Positions 16,251-24,661 of a DNA stretch of 38,853 bases are shown one piece after another. Where the stretch lies: assembly GCA_014879545.1 (NCBI GenBank), contig JACSRV010000113.1, positions 1 through 38,853 on the forward strand, written 5' to 3'. Origin of the DNA: Chitinophagaceae bacterium. GTDB lineage: Bacteria; Bacteroidota; Bacteroidia; Chitinophagales; Chitinophagaceae. Made by a program: the position numbers and the translations under genes. Every line of letters begins with the position of its first letter. The first letter of the stretch is position 1. Below the pieces are notes generated by a model, which was not told the origin of the DNA, searched no databases, and worked only from the letters and a program-made list of their open reading frames with translations.

Positions 16251-17378
16251 ATGGAGCATGGAATTACGAATGGTGACAAACAAAGGTATGCTGCCAGGGA
16301 AACTGATGGATTGAACAGGATAATTGAGTTGACAGGTCAATTCTTGAAATTGAGGAACACAGGACTCATAATAAGCGGAATCGGTTTATCATCGGTATTC
16401 AGATTTGTGAGGGTTGGCGGGAAAGCAGTATTCCCCAAAGGAGAAAAAGTGCAATCGGGAGTTAGACAACATAATGATGAAGATCTGATCTCGGGGCGCG
16501 GAAAGACAAATGGTCTGAATATTGGAAGTAGCGATATAGGGACGAGAAAACCAGAGATGTACATTCAACAAATGCCAGTTTCCTTTGAGCAGAATAGTTT
16601 GCGAAGTCAGATAGTAAGTGGAAGGAGACATCTATTCCAAGTATTGAAGTCAGAGTTGCCCTCCAAGAGATTGACAAACCTCAATTCTCATGATGAAAAG
16701 GGTCCGGATGAATACCGACAGCAGCCAGCAAGGGAAGCAAAGGAGGGTCAGAGTTTCACCGGGGATGTTGCAGCCGGCCATCGGTCAAAAAATATCAGGC
16801 CGATCAAACATCAAATGCTGAGTGTAGCCCCCTTGTTCGCCGGACAACGGACAATAGTAAGGAAGGAGAAAACAAAGGGGATAGGGCCGTTGGGAAAAGA
16901 AGTTGGATCGAAGTTTGTATATGACTTACGTACACCACGCAATCTTGAGAAGTCTCGTTCGAATGGAGTACAAAGGTTATCTCAAATCGGCATGGTTCCA
17001 TCTCCCGGTATGTTGCAAAGTGGCTACAAACCAGCTGTCGAATCGCTAAAGATCTCGCGAAAATATTTAGCGCAATCGGTTCGACCTCTTTCCTTAGGGG
17101 CCGAAATGCCGATGGGTGGCAAGCTATTGTCAGATGACCGGCAACCCGAACAGACGTTATTCGACTTTCCGGCAGCCAATGCTGGAGGAAAAGTGAGAAG
17201 AGGAAGGGACGGCAACGCGGATCAGCGAAACCACTCAGTGAAAGTAGAGATCAATCATCCATTAATCGGATCGTTGACGATCCAGAACAGCCGGGGTGAC
17301 GGAGGGGTGTATGAGTTGCGTTCGAAGATAGAAGGTGTATTGTTGGATATTCTTGAAAGCGTAAATACAATAGGGTAA
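16251..17378 (+). CDS. Short tape-measure-like protein
   Basis: A 375-residue, strongly basic protein rich in Gly, Ser, Arg and Gln, located after the chaperone frameshift gene where the tape measure must be. The end (VKVEINHPLIGSLTI ... KIEGVLLDILESVN) resembles the C-terminal docking helix of tape measures in Bacteroidota phages. The middle has no long coiled coil or hydrophobic helices; one short apolar segment lies near residues 38-48 (TGLIISGIGLS). At roughly 0.15 nm per residue, a tape of this length would give a tail near 55 nm, well below ordinary myophages. It could be an internally deleted tape measure or a specialised cargo-like protein. Confidence 0.5.
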   Translation: MEHGITNGDKQRYAARETDGLNRIIELTGQFLKLRNTGLIISGIGLSSVFRFVRVGGKAVFPKGEKVQSGVRQHNDEDLISGRGKTNGLNIGSSDIGTRKPEMYIQQMPVSFEQNSLRSQIVSGRRHLFQVLKSELPSKRLTNLNSHDEKGPDEYRQQPAREAKEGQSFTGDVAAGHRSKNIRPIKHQMLSVAPLFAGQRTIVRKEKTKGIGPLGKEVGSKFVYDLRTPRNLEKSRSNGVQRLSQIGMVPSPGMLQSGYKPAVESLKISRKYLAQSVRPLSLGAEMPMGGKLLSDDRQPEQTLFDFPAANAGGKVRRGRDGNADQRNHSVKVEINHPLIGSLTIQNSRGDGGVYELRSKIEGVLLDILESVNTIG

Positions 17379-17381
17379 GAG

Positions 17382-18032
17382 ATGGCAAAAGTAAGTTTGA
17401 GTCTGGTGGATCTCTATAAGGAGGCATTTGGGATGAGGCCGGAAGCGTTCAAGCCAAATTTCCCGAAAACACATGGCGAAGTGGATGGAATGAGGACGGG
17501 TTCGGGAATGGGTGGATCTCCGTATTATGAAGATGGGATTAATGGGAGAGTTTTCATGCCGGTCACAATCAGTTTTGAGGATGATGGTCAAATGGCATTC
17601 GGGGGTGCAGGAAGTAATTCAAACGCAGGGCAGAAGCCCAATAAATCCTGGCTGTTGCCTAATCCGATGGTGAGCATAGAGAGCAGGAAGCACATCATTG
17701 ATACTGCATTGACCGAGCGGAGAGGTACGGTAAAGGAGATGATTAATACTTCGGACTATGAGATAATGATAAGGGGATTGATTGTTGGGTCCACCCATGA
17801 TTTTCCTGAGGATCAGGTAGCGATGTTAAGAGATGCATATGAACAAAACAAACCTGTTTCAATCGCGTCAGCAGTTACAGATATATTCTTGTTGAGACCG
17901 GACAGGAGCGGTAGTGATAAAGTGGTGATAGCAGAGATGCGTCTTCCGGTGATACGCGGCGTAAAAAATGTGCGTCCGTATGAATTGAAGTTGATAAGTG
18001 ATGAGACGTTTAACCTGATATCAATTGAGTGA
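17382..18032 (+). CDS. DUF6046-like phage tail/baseplate protein
   Basis: A 216-residue protein starting 3 bases after the tape-measure candidate. It resembles a family (DUF6046) encoded beside hub proteins in Bacteroidota phage-like clusters. Recognisable parts are the Gly-rich N-terminal region (MRTGSGMGGSPYYEDG), NKSWLLPNPMVSIES, EMINTSDYEIMIRGL and the closing YELKLISDETFNLISIE. It probably joins tube to hub, like LysM/gpX-type proteins elsewhere; that role is inferred from position. Its stop TGA shares a base with the ATG of the next gene (TGATG), indicating translational coupling. Confidence 0.6.
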   Translation: MAKVSLSLVDLYKEAFGMRPEAFKPNFPKTHGEVDGMRTGSGMGGSPYYEDGINGRVFMPVTISFEDDGQMAFGGAGSNSNAGQKPNKSWLLPNPMVSIESRKHIIDTALTERRGTVKEMINTSDYEIMIRGLIVGSTHDFPEDQVAMLRDAYEQNKPVSIASAVTDIFLLRPDRSGSDKVVIAEMRLPVIRGVKNVRPYELKLISDETFNLISIE

Positions 18033-19054
18033 TGTTTGTACTGACCAGTAAGATAGCAATAGGTGGATTCATGTTTACCACCGTAAACGAAGTGGTTATA
18101 AGGAAGAGCGTGCACAGTGTTGTAGAGACCGCTGAAGTGCATATCCCCGCCGTGGCCATGATAAGACGAAAGGGAATAGCACAACCCGAAAGAAGAATGA
18201 CATCTGAACTATTCAGAGCTGGTGACGCAGTAGTGATACAACTTGGATACAATGGGTCGCTTAAAACGGAGTTTACGGGTTATGTGAAGAATGTAGTGTG
18301 CGACAAGCATGTAACCATTGAATGCGAAGGTGTAAGTTGGTTGTTAAGGCACACTGTGCCGGAGAACGTAGTGGACGCAAGGGACATTCAGAGCGCTATA
18401 GTTGCCATAAAAAAGACACTTCCGGGTTTGCATGTTAAGTGCAAGGACAATGTGGCGCTGACGAGTGCATTTTCAGCCGGTATGTCGGGGCTAGATGTGG
18501 TGAACGCGATCAACACGTACAGTGATGGCAACATAAGGTGTTTTATGGCAGAGCGGGATGTGTTGTGGTGCGGGCGCTTCTATAGCGCTTGCGAAACGGC
18601 TGAGGTATTTAATTCGGGTGGCGTTGTACAATACAAGTTGGGATATAATGCGCTTAGAGAAAGTGAGCTGAAGGTACACAATACTGAAGCAGCACCTGCA
18701 CAGGTTACCTACATGAGAAGGCCTATCAATGGCGTTATTGAAACCGGCACGACAGCTAAGGCAGGAGACACAGGAGCAAACTATGTGCGGATGCTGAATC
18801 ATGTGGCAGGGAGACAAGGCCTGAAGCAACTTGCTGACGAGCGAATGGCCCGGTTCAGGTATAAAGGGCTTGAAGGTCGGCTTACAGCGTTTTTGCAGCC
18901 GTATGTTCAGCCTGGATTCAGAGTGTCGATCATAGATAGTCTGAACAAAGACAGAGAAGGGACCTATTTGGCTGAAAGTGTGGAGGTGAGGTTTGGTGTA
19001 GGCGGAGGCAGGCGAATAATTGAGGTTGGGCCAAGAGTTGCAAAAATGAAATAG
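18032..19054 (+). CDS. Tail hub protein (gpD / late control D-like)
   Basis: A 340-residue protein with features of P2 gpD and T4 gp27-type hubs: N-terminal barrel strands (EVVIRKSVHSVVETAEVHIP), GDAVVIQLGYNG, FTGYVKNVV, a middle domain with repeated sheets, and a C-terminal YVQPGFRVSIID segment. The hub trimer closes the tube and holds the spike. I use the ATG at 18032, which overlaps the previous stop by one base, rather than the GTG three bases earlier. The spike gene follows after one base. Confidence 0.72.
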   Translation: MFVLTSKIAIGGFMFTTVNEVVIRKSVHSVVETAEVHIPAVAMIRRKGIAQPERRMTSELFRAGDAVVIQLGYNGSLKTEFTGYVKNVVCDKHVTIECEGVSWLLRHTVPENVVDARDIQSAIVAIKKTLPGLHVKCKDNVALTSAFSAGMSGLDVVNAINTYSDGNIRCFMAERDVLWCGRFYSACETAEVFNSGGVVQYKLGYNALRESELKVHNTEAAPAQVTYMRRPINGVIETGTTAKAGDTGANYVRMLNHVAGRQGLKQLADERMARFRYKGLEGRLTAFLQPYVQPGFRVSIIDSLNKDREGTYLAESVEVRFGVGGGRRIIEVGPRVAKMK

Positions 19055-19055
19055 G

Positions 19056-19604
19056 ATGAATAGAAGTAGTGTGAGGATAATAGACGGATTGAAGGAGCTG
19101 TCACGAAGGCCATATGAAGTAGTTTCCGGCAAGGTCGTTGGCGGGAGTATCGATTCGGACGCAAACACAATGAGTGTGGTGTTATCAGCAAACGGCCTTG
19201 AAATAAAGGATGTTCTCCTGAAGGCTACGAGTGACGGCACGGATGGAGTGATCGGTATCCCTGAGGATGGTAGCGATGTGGTGATAGGTAGTATTGACGG
19301 GCCGGGACAATGGGTTCTGCTTCAGGCAAGCAGCATAGCTAAGTGGGAGGCGAGGTTGCATGGCCGATCGGTTGTAATAACTCCTGAAGCTATTAAAATT
19401 GACACAGGATTGGCCACAGTAAAGGTTGCGGAGAAAGTAACTGTGAGATCGGGCACGGAAGATCTTTACACACTGTTGCGGGATCTGCTTGATAGCATAA
19501 AACTCATCACTGTTACGACCCCCGCGGGGCCCAGCTCTGTCCCAGTGAATGTGGCAATGTTTGACGCGATATCGTTGAGATTAAACAATTTGTTGACGGC
19601 ATAA
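19056..19604 (+). CDS. Baseplate spike / puncturing protein (gpV-like)
   Basis: A 182-residue protein with an N-terminal OB-fold-like stretch (VSGKVVGGSIDSDANTMSVV, IPEDGSDVVIGSIDGPGQW) followed by short beta repeats (VVITPEAIKIDTGLATVKV) suited to a trimeric needle. It ends in the region TTPAGPSSVPVNVAMFDAI that is typical of Bacteroidota phage spikes. No His-based iron motif and no enzymatic domain are seen. It would sit on the hub and breach the target surface. It starts one base after the hub stop. Confidence 0.7.
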   Translation: MNRSSVRIIDGLKELSRRPYEVVSGKVVGGSIDSDANTMSVVLSANGLEIKDVLLKATSDGTDGVIGIPEDGSDVVIGSIDGPGQWVLLQASSIAKWEARLHGRSVVITPEAIKIDTGLATVKVAEKVTVRSGTEDLYTLLRDLLDSIKLITVTTPAGPSSVPVNVAMFDAISLRLNNLLTA

Positions 19605-19616
19605 GGAAGTGATGAT

Positions 19617-19916
19617 ATGGCACGGGAGATGAAAGATATTTCGCTGGATGAAGGAGATGATCTGTTGATCGAAAATGGAGACATAGTAATAGCGGAAAGT
19701 ACAGCTACGCACCAGCGGCAATTGTTACTGAACAATAAAGGTGATTTTAAGGAAAACCCTACGGTTTGCGTTGGTGTGTTCAACTATCTGAATGATGAGA
19801 ATTTTGACGGAATGATACGGGCCATCAATGTTGAGTTTTGCAGGGACGGTATGATTGTTTCGGATATCAGGCTGAACAAAGACGGATCAATAGAGACAGA
19901 TGCGGTTTACAAGTAA
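19617..19916 (+). CDS. gp25/gpW-like baseplate wedge protein
   Basis: A 99-residue acidic protein with the short DISLDEGDDLLIENGDIVI beginning and the TATHQRQLLLNNKGDFKENP block seen in Bacteroidota homologues of the gp25/gpW wedge family. In T6SS, eCIS and phages this protein starts sheath assembly at the baseplate. Size and position between spike and wedge genes agree. No membrane or signal segments are present. Confidence 0.7.
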   Translation: MAREMKDISLDEGDDLLIENGDIVIAESTATHQRQLLLNNKGDFKENPTVCVGVFNYLNDENFDGMIRAINVEFCRDGMIVSDIRLNKDGSIETDAVYK

Positions 19917-19928
19917 ACATACACGGAG

Positions 19929-20873
19929 ATGAAAAAAGGAATAGTACAGCCCAATCAGAGTTTACTGGATGTTGTTATTACTGAATATGGAACGGTGGGG
20001 GCGGCATTGAGTGTAGCAATGGTCAATGGAATAGAACTTGGAAGCGTACCATTTGCCGGGACGATCGTGAACCTACCCGAAGTCCTGGGTAATGAAGTAG
20101 ACATACAAACAATAGAGTATCTGCGCAGAGACAAGATCGAATTGGGAACCGCATACACTGCCGGATTGAGCTATTGGATAGTGTTTCGTCCGGTAATTTA
20201 TGCTGTACCGACAGAAACGGGTGATCCGCATGTGATGGGTTATTACCGATTTGAGATGCAGGGCACTGCTGATTTTTTGAATATCAATCCGATTGACGTT
20301 GACTTCCCCGGTACCAATCGACTCAACTACCAAACGGAAGAGAGATACATTCTAGGACTTGCGCCGGAGAGTGCATTGCCGGAATCTGCAACCGTAATGT
20401 CAGGAATCATTATCCCGTATAAGTTGCCCTGGACTGTTGGATTCGGATACATGATCGTGTGGAGTGACCTGAGTGCACCTATCACCACTGCAACGTATGG
20501 GGATATCGCCGGCAATACGGCATATGTGGCACCGGTTACGGTTTTTGACAATACGAGCAATACAGTTGTAGCCCATTTACTTGGAGACATAAGGATTGAA
20601 TTGGTATCATCTACAAACACAAATGCGACGCTGCGGTTAATAAGGCAGCATCCCCCAATTGCTCTGACCAATTTCAGCGAGTATAGTATGGAGTGGCTGG
20701 GTGTAGCGAGTGGCGGCGTTCCCGATCCATCAGATCCGGAAAATCCGGATAAGACATTGGTGACGCTCAATGCAGGGTTGCATACACTGGGATTGAAGAC
20801 GACATACATGAACACAGCAGCCGGTGTTATCTATCCGAGTTCTGCATTTACAATGGTTATCACAGTTGAATAG
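19929..20873 (+). CDS. LysM-like baseplate wedge protein (gp53-like position)
   Basis: A 314-residue protein. The first ~60 residues look like a LysM module (IVQPNQSLLDVVITEYG, VNGIELGSVPFAGTIVNLP), the fold also used by T4 gp53 as an assembly joint rather than for peptidoglycan binding. The remainder is beta-rich without a recognised family; it could be a wedge arm or an adaptor for the fibre. It is encoded 12 bases after the gp25-like gene and 6 before the gpJ-like gene. Confidence 0.55.
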   Translation: MKKGIVQPNQSLLDVVITEYGTVGAALSVAMVNGIELGSVPFAGTIVNLPEVLGNEVDIQTIEYLRRDKIELGTAYTAGLSYWIVFRPVIYAVPTETGDPHVMGYYRFEMQGTADFLNINPIDVDFPGTNRLNYQTEERYILGLAPESALPESATVMSGIIIPYKLPWTVGFGYMIVWSDLSAPITTATYGDIAGNTAYVAPVTVFDNTSNTVVAHLLGDIRIELVSSTNTNATLRLIRQHPPIALTNFSEYSMEWLGVASGGVPDPSDPENPDKTLVTLNAGLHTLGLKTTYMNTAAGVIYPSSAFTMVITVE

Positions 20874-20879
20874 AGAGAA

Positions 20880-21710
20880 ATGGCAAGGAAAATAAAGGAG
20901 ATACAAGAGCAGATAATAAGCACGATGGCTACAGATCCGCATTTGAGCACATACACGTGGAGCGATAGTAAGGTGGCTATGTGGCGTTTGTGGACTTTTG
21001 TCGTTGCTGTGTGTATATGGACACTGGAGGAGTTGTTTGATGCGCACAGAGAAGAGATGGAGTTAAAGATCAGTTCTATGCGTCCGCACAAATTATCGTG
21101 GTATGTAAACAAGGCAAAAGCTTTTCAATATGGTGTGGCACTACCGCCGGATAGCGATGAGTATTCCGAACCGACCGAGGATGAGAGTGTGGCAATTGTC
21201 CAATATGCAGCCGCGATAGAGTTGTTGAATATGATCAGGATAAAAGTGGCAAAGGGGCCAGCTACAGCGTTGGAGGGGTTGACAGCACCTGAGCTTAGTT
21301 CGTTTACTACGTACATGAACAGAATAAAGGATGCGGGTGTGAGGTTGCATATCACAAGTGATGCACCGGATACGTTCAGAGTGTCGTTGAAAATCTTCTA
21401 TGATCCGCTGGTGCTCACGGCAACAGGTTCAAGGATCGATGGCTCGGCGGCAAATCCGGTTATGGATGCTATCAAAAAATTTCTGGCAGACCTTCCTTTC
21501 AATGGCGTGTTTATCCTTAATAAGTTCATAGCCGCACTGCAAGCAGTTGACGGCGTGAAGATAGGACAGGTGCTGGCAGCGCAGGCAAGCTACGCATCAA
21601 CGCCATTTGTTCCTATCACCGTTAAGTATATTCCGGACGCAGGTTACATGAAACTGGACGAGGTCCATTTTGCGGCCAACATTTCTTACGAGGCGTACTT
21701 GCCAGAGTAA
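20880..21710 (+). CDS. Baseplate J-like wedge protein
   Basis: A 276-residue protein whose N-terminus matches the start of gpJ/gp6-type wedge proteins in Bacteroidota clusters (IWTLEELFDAHREEMELK, MRPHKLSWYVNKAKAFQYG). The later part carries the domain around FRVSLKIFYDPLVLTATG and the C-terminal FVPITVKYIPDAGYM. Dimers of such proteins build the ring that triggers sheath contraction. The hydrophobic stretch near residues 37-50 (WTFVVAVCIWTLEE) is probably buried, not a membrane helix. Confidence 0.68.
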   Translation: MARKIKEIQEQIISTMATDPHLSTYTWSDSKVAMWRLWTFVVAVCIWTLEELFDAHREEMELKISSMRPHKLSWYVNKAKAFQYGVALPPDSDEYSEPTEDESVAIVQYAAAIELLNMIRIKVAKGPATALEGLTAPELSSFTTYMNRIKDAGVRLHITSDAPDTFRVSLKIFYDPLVLTATGSRIDGSAANPVMDAIKKFLADLPFNGVFILNKFIAALQAVDGVKIGQVLAAQASYASTPFVPITVKYIPDAGYMKLDEVHFAANISYEAYLPE

Positions 21711-21737
21711 AAACCAAAATTCAAACATCGAGTAGGC

Positions 21738-22241
21738 ATGGGATTTTTTGATATCAATTATGATTCGCTGCGCACACAGTTATTGCCGGTGCGGCTGCGA
21801 AACAACAAGATGAAGGCGTGGCTGCGTTGTCTAATTGCGCCAATTAAGTGGTTGCATGTAAAGTTCCTGGGACTGAGGAACAATGACGTTTACACACTGG
21901 CACATACCGGACAGGTGGTTTATCTGGAGGCGGTGTTGAACGATACATTCGATCCTGTGGCGCGTGGAATCATGATAGTTGACGGCAGCTATGAAGACCC
22001 GATATTTACTTATACCATACCCGAGACCGCACCTCATTGGTTGGGTCTGGTAGGTGAGACTGGTATGGCCGGATTTGTTACACCAGTTTCCCTATACACT
22101 ACTGCCGAAACTGCATTGCTGGGAGACGCCTTTGTAGTGAGAGTTCCTTCAGCTGTTGTTTTTGATGAGTCAAGAATGCGTGCGTTGGTGAACAGGTACA
22201 GAATTGCAGGCAAAGGTGTTTACAGTATAGTGGTTTACTAA
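21738..22241 (+). CDS. gpI-like baseplate/fibre-attachment protein
   Basis: A 167-residue protein directly after the J-like gene. Its N-terminal part (LLPVRLRNNKMKAWLRCLI, IKWLHVKFLGLRNND) and the middle GQVVYLEAVLNDTFDP resemble gpI-type proteins that link wedges to tail fibres in Bacteroidota phages. The C-terminus is beta-rich and ends in IAGKGVYSIVVY. Position between wedge and fibre genes supports the role. Confidence 0.6.
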   Translation: MGFFDINYDSLRTQLLPVRLRNNKMKAWLRCLIAPIKWLHVKFLGLRNNDVYTLAHTGQVVYLEAVLNDTFDPVARGIMIVDGSYEDPIFTYTIPETAPHWLGLVGETGMAGFVTPVSLYTTAETALLGDAFVVRVPSAVVFDESRMRALVNRYRIAGKGVYSIVVY

Positions 22242-22268
22242 ACTAATTCAGAAGAAAAAAGGAAAGAC

Positions 22269-23108
22269 ATGAAGACAATAGATTTTACAAAACCGGGAGG
22301 CTTCCCTCTGACACAGGATCAGTTGAATTACCTGCAGTCGGCCTACAAAGAAGCCATTAATGCAGTTGCTGCAATGGGTGGGAGTGGTGCAGTACCTGTG
22401 ATTGTTAGCGGAATGGTAGTCGCCAACCCGTCCACCGGTGATTATTCGATAACCGATGGGTGGTTCTATTACAACGGTGAGCTGATCAGGTGTGTGGCAT
22501 CGTCGGTATCAGGTGCAAGTGGTGGTTCAGAAGCGTATATTTCGATAGTAGAAGTTTCTTCTCCGTTAGTTTTTTTTGACGGCAGTACGCCCAATGTGAT
22601 CAATGAGAAGACTGCAAACCTGCTGGTGTTGCCATCGGGAACTACTTCGGACGCAACCAGGTTTCCGTTGGTCGGTCTTACGCCATTTGGAAAACAATTT
22701 GGCATAGCCAACAGAGATGCTGTTTGGAAATCGATTGCCGTGAGCACATCAGTGGCGGAAGGAGGTGTGACCGGTACAGTATATTACAAGAAGGATTACA
22801 CTGCTAATACGCTGCACATAAGGGGAGTACTGACGGCTGCGAACGCGCAGAATTTTGCTGCCTCGCCGGGTTCTCTTTATTATCTGGTGGCCTCATTGCC
22901 GGCTGATTGTACTCCGGGTAGTACCGGGTATTTTGTAGCCACTCAATACTCCGCGTCCTTGTTTAAAGATGACTTGGGGATATCTTGGATTAAACAAATT
23001 AACTGCGGTGTAAATTCGGCTGGTCAACTATTCATAAATTGGATTCGACCAGAGGTCGGATTAGGTAGTTATGCAATCAATCTCAGCACATCGATTGTAC
23101 TCGAATAA
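22269..23108 (+). CDS. Putative tail fibre / receptor-binding protein
   Basis: The last gene of the block, 279 residues. Its N-terminus (FPLTQDQLNYLQSAYKEA) looks like the baseplate-binding part of fibres. The rest is Gly/Ser/Thr-rich beta sequence (SSVSGASGGSEAYISIV, LHIRGVLTAANAQNFAASPG) without an enzymatic signature. It would determine what the particle sticks to. Its TAA stop (23106-23108) abuts the mreD stop codon on the other strand, with no terminator between the two transcription units. Confidence 0.6.
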   Translation: MKTIDFTKPGGFPLTQDQLNYLQSAYKEAINAVAAMGGSGAVPVIVSGMVVANPSTGDYSITDGWFYYNGELIRCVASSVSGASGGSEAYISIVEVSSPLVFFDGSTPNVINEKTANLLVLPSGTTSDATRFPLVGLTPFGKQFGIANRDAVWKSIAVSTSVAEGGVTGTVYYKKDYTANTLHIRGVLTAANAQNFAASPGSLYYLVASLPADCTPGSTGYFVATQYSASLFKDDLGISWIKQINCGVNSAGQLFINWIRPEVGLGSYAINLSTSIVLE

Positions 23109-23654
23109 CTAGAATCTAGAGTTGTCCTGCTTGGTGAACAGTAACAGGTACACAATAATAAACAGCATGGAGGTGGCTGCCGATGCGGCGGTTTTCAGCA
23201 ACAATTGACCTATGTTGGATAGGTTCCACAGCTCAACGCTGAAAAAAAGAAGGTGATGCAGTATGATGAGAAATGCGCTATAAACCAGAAAAGGCATCCA
23301 ACCCATATTTTTGGTGGATGGCTGTAGCCCGGAATACTCCGAAAGATTACGTGGCAACAGGGCACTCAATACGTTTGTTCTCAGGTAAGCAATAAGCACA
23401 GTAGCGCAAGCATGCATCCCGGCCGTGTTGCCGAAAGAGTCGACCGTGGCACCCAATACAAAACCTGAGACAAGCAATGCCCAAACCGGAGTTTCAAAAG
23501 GAAGTAAAAGAATAAACAACGGGTATATATAGGGTATGAAAACAGGGAAACCGGACGGCTCGCTCCACCACCGCAGCGTGATCTTATTGAGGATCAGCAC
23601 CTGTAGCGAAACTATGATGCAGAACCTCAGAATATTTTTAAGATACACGTTCAT
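23109..23654 (-). CDS. mreD: Rod shape-determining protein MreD
   Basis: A 181-residue integral membrane protein with several hydrophobic helices and the MreD-like FVLGATVDSFGNTAGMHA segment. It is the third gene of mreB-mreC-mreD and works with MreC in the elongasome that guides peptidoglycan synthesis. It starts 49 bases after mreC. The last codons KQDNSRF end exactly where the phage-like block ends on the other strand. Confidence 0.88.
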   Translation of the reverse strand: MNVYLKNILRFCIIVSLQVLILNKITLRWWSEPSGFPVFIPYIYPLFILLLPFETPVWALLVSGFVLGATVDSFGNTAGMHACATVLIAYLRTNVLSALLPRNLSEYSGLQPSTKNMGWMPFLVYSAFLIILHHLLFFSVELWNLSNIGQLLLKTAASAATSMLFIIVYLLLFTKQDNSRF

Positions 23655-23703
23655 ACTGTTTTTTCTTTATCCATTTTGTTGGGTACACAATCAGTTTGAG
23701 CGA

Positions 23704-24561
23704 TCATTTTTTTATTGAAGAGTCCTCCAATTGCGTCTTTTCCTGGCGCATTTTATTTTCTACCACATACACATACTGAAGGTTTGCAAAATCGGTCGAT
23801 GACTTCAGGTAGATGTGCTGCATTGCATTCTTTTTTATTGGTTCCGTTTTTATCACAGTACCGATCAATACTTCAGGCGGGAAGTAAAGTGAGTAGCTGT
23901 TGGTAAAAACGGAATCTCCTTTTTTTACTTCAACTTGTTGCGGCACATCTATCATGGTAAGCACACGTGGATTTTTGCCCTCCCACACCACAAACCCATT
24001 TGCTATGTTTTTCAGCCGTGCACTCACTCTTTGTTTAGCACTCAGCACAGAAAGTATGCTGGAGTAGTTTGCCGATACATGCTCCACGCGCCCCACTACA
24101 CCCGAGCCGGATAGTACCGCCATGTTTTTACCTATGCCATGACGCGATCCCCTGTTTATTGTAATAAAGTTGTCTGTGGCATTTACAGAATTGTTGATGA
24201 CGCGCGCCGTCCGGTACACATATTCCGCATACCTTACAATATGTTTCGCCGTATCCCCTACCTGGGTTTTGGTCTTCACCAACGAATCACTAAGTGTATC
24301 AAGGCTTCGGTATTGTTCTATGATCTGGCGCAAACGGGCATTCTCGTTCTGCAAACTATCGTTCATCCGGCGCAAACCAAAATAGTATACCACATCGTTC
24401 TGCTTTTTGTAAACCAGTCCCGATACTGCGTTCGCCGAACTAACGATGTCATTTCCCTGCAGCGTATTAGTTCGTTCTATCATAACGATGCACATCACCT
24501 CTAATGTCAGGAACAAAATGAGGTTGAAGAAGCGGCGTATGAAAAATATAAAATTGCGCAC
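23704..24561 (-). CDS. mreC: Rod shape-determining protein MreC
   Basis: A 285-residue inner-membrane protein: one N-terminal helix (residues ~11-30, LNLILFLTLEVMCIVMI-like), a coiled coil (MNDSLQNENARLRQIIEQ), then the periplasmic double beta-barrel with RGSRHGIGKNMAVLSG and GVVGRVEHVS typical of MreC. It bridges MreB and MreD to the cell-wall synthases. It lies between mreB and mreD in a - strand operon. Confidence 0.92.
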   Translation of the reverse strand: MRNFIFFIRRFFNLILFLTLEVMCIVMIERTNTLQGNDIVSSANAVSGLVYKKQNDVVYYFGLRRMNDSLQNENARLRQIIEQYRSLDTLSDSLVKTKTQVGDTAKHIVRYAEYVYRTARVINNSVNATDNFITINRGSRHGIGKNMAVLSGSGVVGRVEHVSANYSSILSVLSAKQRVSARLKNIANGFVVWEGKNPRVLTMIDVPQQVEVKKGDSVFTNSYSLYFPPEVLIGTVIKTEPIKKNAMQHIYLKSSTDFANLQYVYVVENKMRQEKTQLEDSSIKK

Positions 24562-24661
24562 CCGTTCGGATTAATTTTATCGAGAGTTCATTACACAGTA
24601 ATTGTCTCAGAACTTCTTCCGCTTAAAAATAAGCGCAAGCCCAACAACAATAGCAAAGCGA

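Larger units (their letters stand above)
11245..23108 (+). mobile_element. Phage-derived block: headed contractile particle without packaging or integration genes
   Basis: Sixteen same-strand genes with very small gaps encode capsid protease, major capsid protein, sheath, tube, tail chaperone, short tape-measure candidate, hub, spike, baseplate wedge and fibre. The gene order after the sheath is that of Mu/P2-like myophages. Missing are terminase, portal, integrase, repressor, replication genes and any recognised endolysin. It sits between pheS and mreD with no tRNA, no repeats at the borders and no obvious change in base composition by eye, suggesting long residence. The boundary on the right is exact, because its last stop codon touches that of mreD. 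Confidence 0.8.

Noticed and set aside
11245-23108. Reading the block as an extracellular contractile injection system
   Set aside because: No eCIS-type AAA+ ATPase or eCIS-specific tape measure is present, and a protease plus capsid protein are. The ATPase at 37305 is a DUF4143 type, 14 kb away and unrelated.
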